From Crocosphaera sp. (GTDB taxonomy: Bacteria > Cyanobacteriota > Cyanobacteriia > Cyanobacteriales > Microcystaceae): a DNA stretch of 50,381 nucleotides. Below, one piece after another: positions 50,299 to 50,381 of this stretch. Made by a program: the position numbers and the translations under genes. Below the pieces are notes generated by a model, which saw only the letters and a program-made list of their open reading frames with translations, was not told where the DNA came from and searched no databases. Each line of letters starts with the position of its first letter. Position 1 is the first letter of the stretch. The stretch is from the NCBI RefSeq assembly GCF_030064895.1, contig NZ_JASJEB010000113.1:1-50381 (forward strand), given 5' to 3'.

Positions 50299-50381
50299 CG
50301 GTGAGATGAATTTTTGCCAATCAAATAAATCGACCGTAGGGAGACAGTTGAATCAAGGTTTGTGCTAAAATAGAGGAGCCA

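Overview
The window is chromosomal DNA from a unicellular cyanobacterium, most likely a Crocosphaera/Cyanothece-type diazotroph. The evidence is psbA (photosystem II D1), a PAM68-type PSII assembly factor, a cyanobacterial SigA, nifJ, several cyanobacteria-restricted families (DUF4278, DUF4079, DUF1995) and many HIP1 octamers (GCGATCGC) in AT-rich DNA. The genus is an inference from overall gene content and style. I saw no rRNA, tRNA or CRISPR array.

Layout. 1-0.5 kb: the 3' end of an IS200/IS605-type tnpB with its terminal hairpin. 0.8-6.1 kb: mostly core genes (a 47-aa conserved-looking protein, aroQ, a LapA-like membrane protein, a formyltransferase/SET pair, an unusual psbA, a YqeG-type HAD phosphatase, an HMA-like membrane protein). 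6.2-10.6 kb: AT-rich accessory genes (an xisI homologue with a nonsense codon, a 619-aa Mrr-like nuclease fusion, an Rpn-like nuclease, two toxin-antitoxin pairs). 10.6-14.3 kb: nifJ. 14.6-21.5 kb: a defence/toxin-antitoxin island with an antitoxin-PIN pair overlapping a type IIG restriction-modification gene broken by one stop codon, followed by three toxin-antitoxin cassettes each trailed by a copy of the same 156-bp repeat. 21.6-23.5 kb: glmS. 23.5-26.4 kb: another broken PIN module, a DUF2283 protein, a UbiA-like membrane enzyme and repeats. 26.5-31.0 kb: a DUF4384-like gene interrupted by a 108-bp MITE, directly upstream of a 1147-aa TPR-CHAT protease. 31.0-32.1 kb: a RAYT transposase bracketed by perfect inverted copies of a palindrome that is dispersed through the window, plus a second MITE and an IS remnant. 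32.1-50 kb: largely housekeeping and cyanobacterial genes (CNNM/CBS transporter, DUF4278, PAM68, DUF4079, sigA, DUF5684/DUF2752 cluster, pentapeptide protein, ArsR regulator, plsC, RNase D-like, nfu, comB, glycosyltransferase, aminotransferase, two GSTs, DUF1995, DUF4126).

How it fits together. The core genes serve photosystem biogenesis, cell-envelope and central metabolism, and the accessory stretches look like a decaying conflict-system island. At least seven toxin-antitoxin modules lie within about 15 kb around nifJ. Three accessory genes (xisI, the type IIG enzyme, a PIN toxin) each carry a single in-frame TAA with the downstream frame preserved; another PIN gene is frameshifted and the CHAT partner gene carries a MITE. 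Three non-coding repeat families are visible: a REP-like palindrome GTTGGGTT...AACCCAAC paired with a RAYT; TATAGC-ended MITEs carrying central heptamer arrays; and heptamer/octamer tandem arrays in many intergenic gaps. The most notable features are the 156-bp repeats that bound the toxin-antitoxin cassettes, the MITE-broken partner of the TPR-CHAT protease, the RAYT with its matched palindromes, and the Mrr-like fusion protein.
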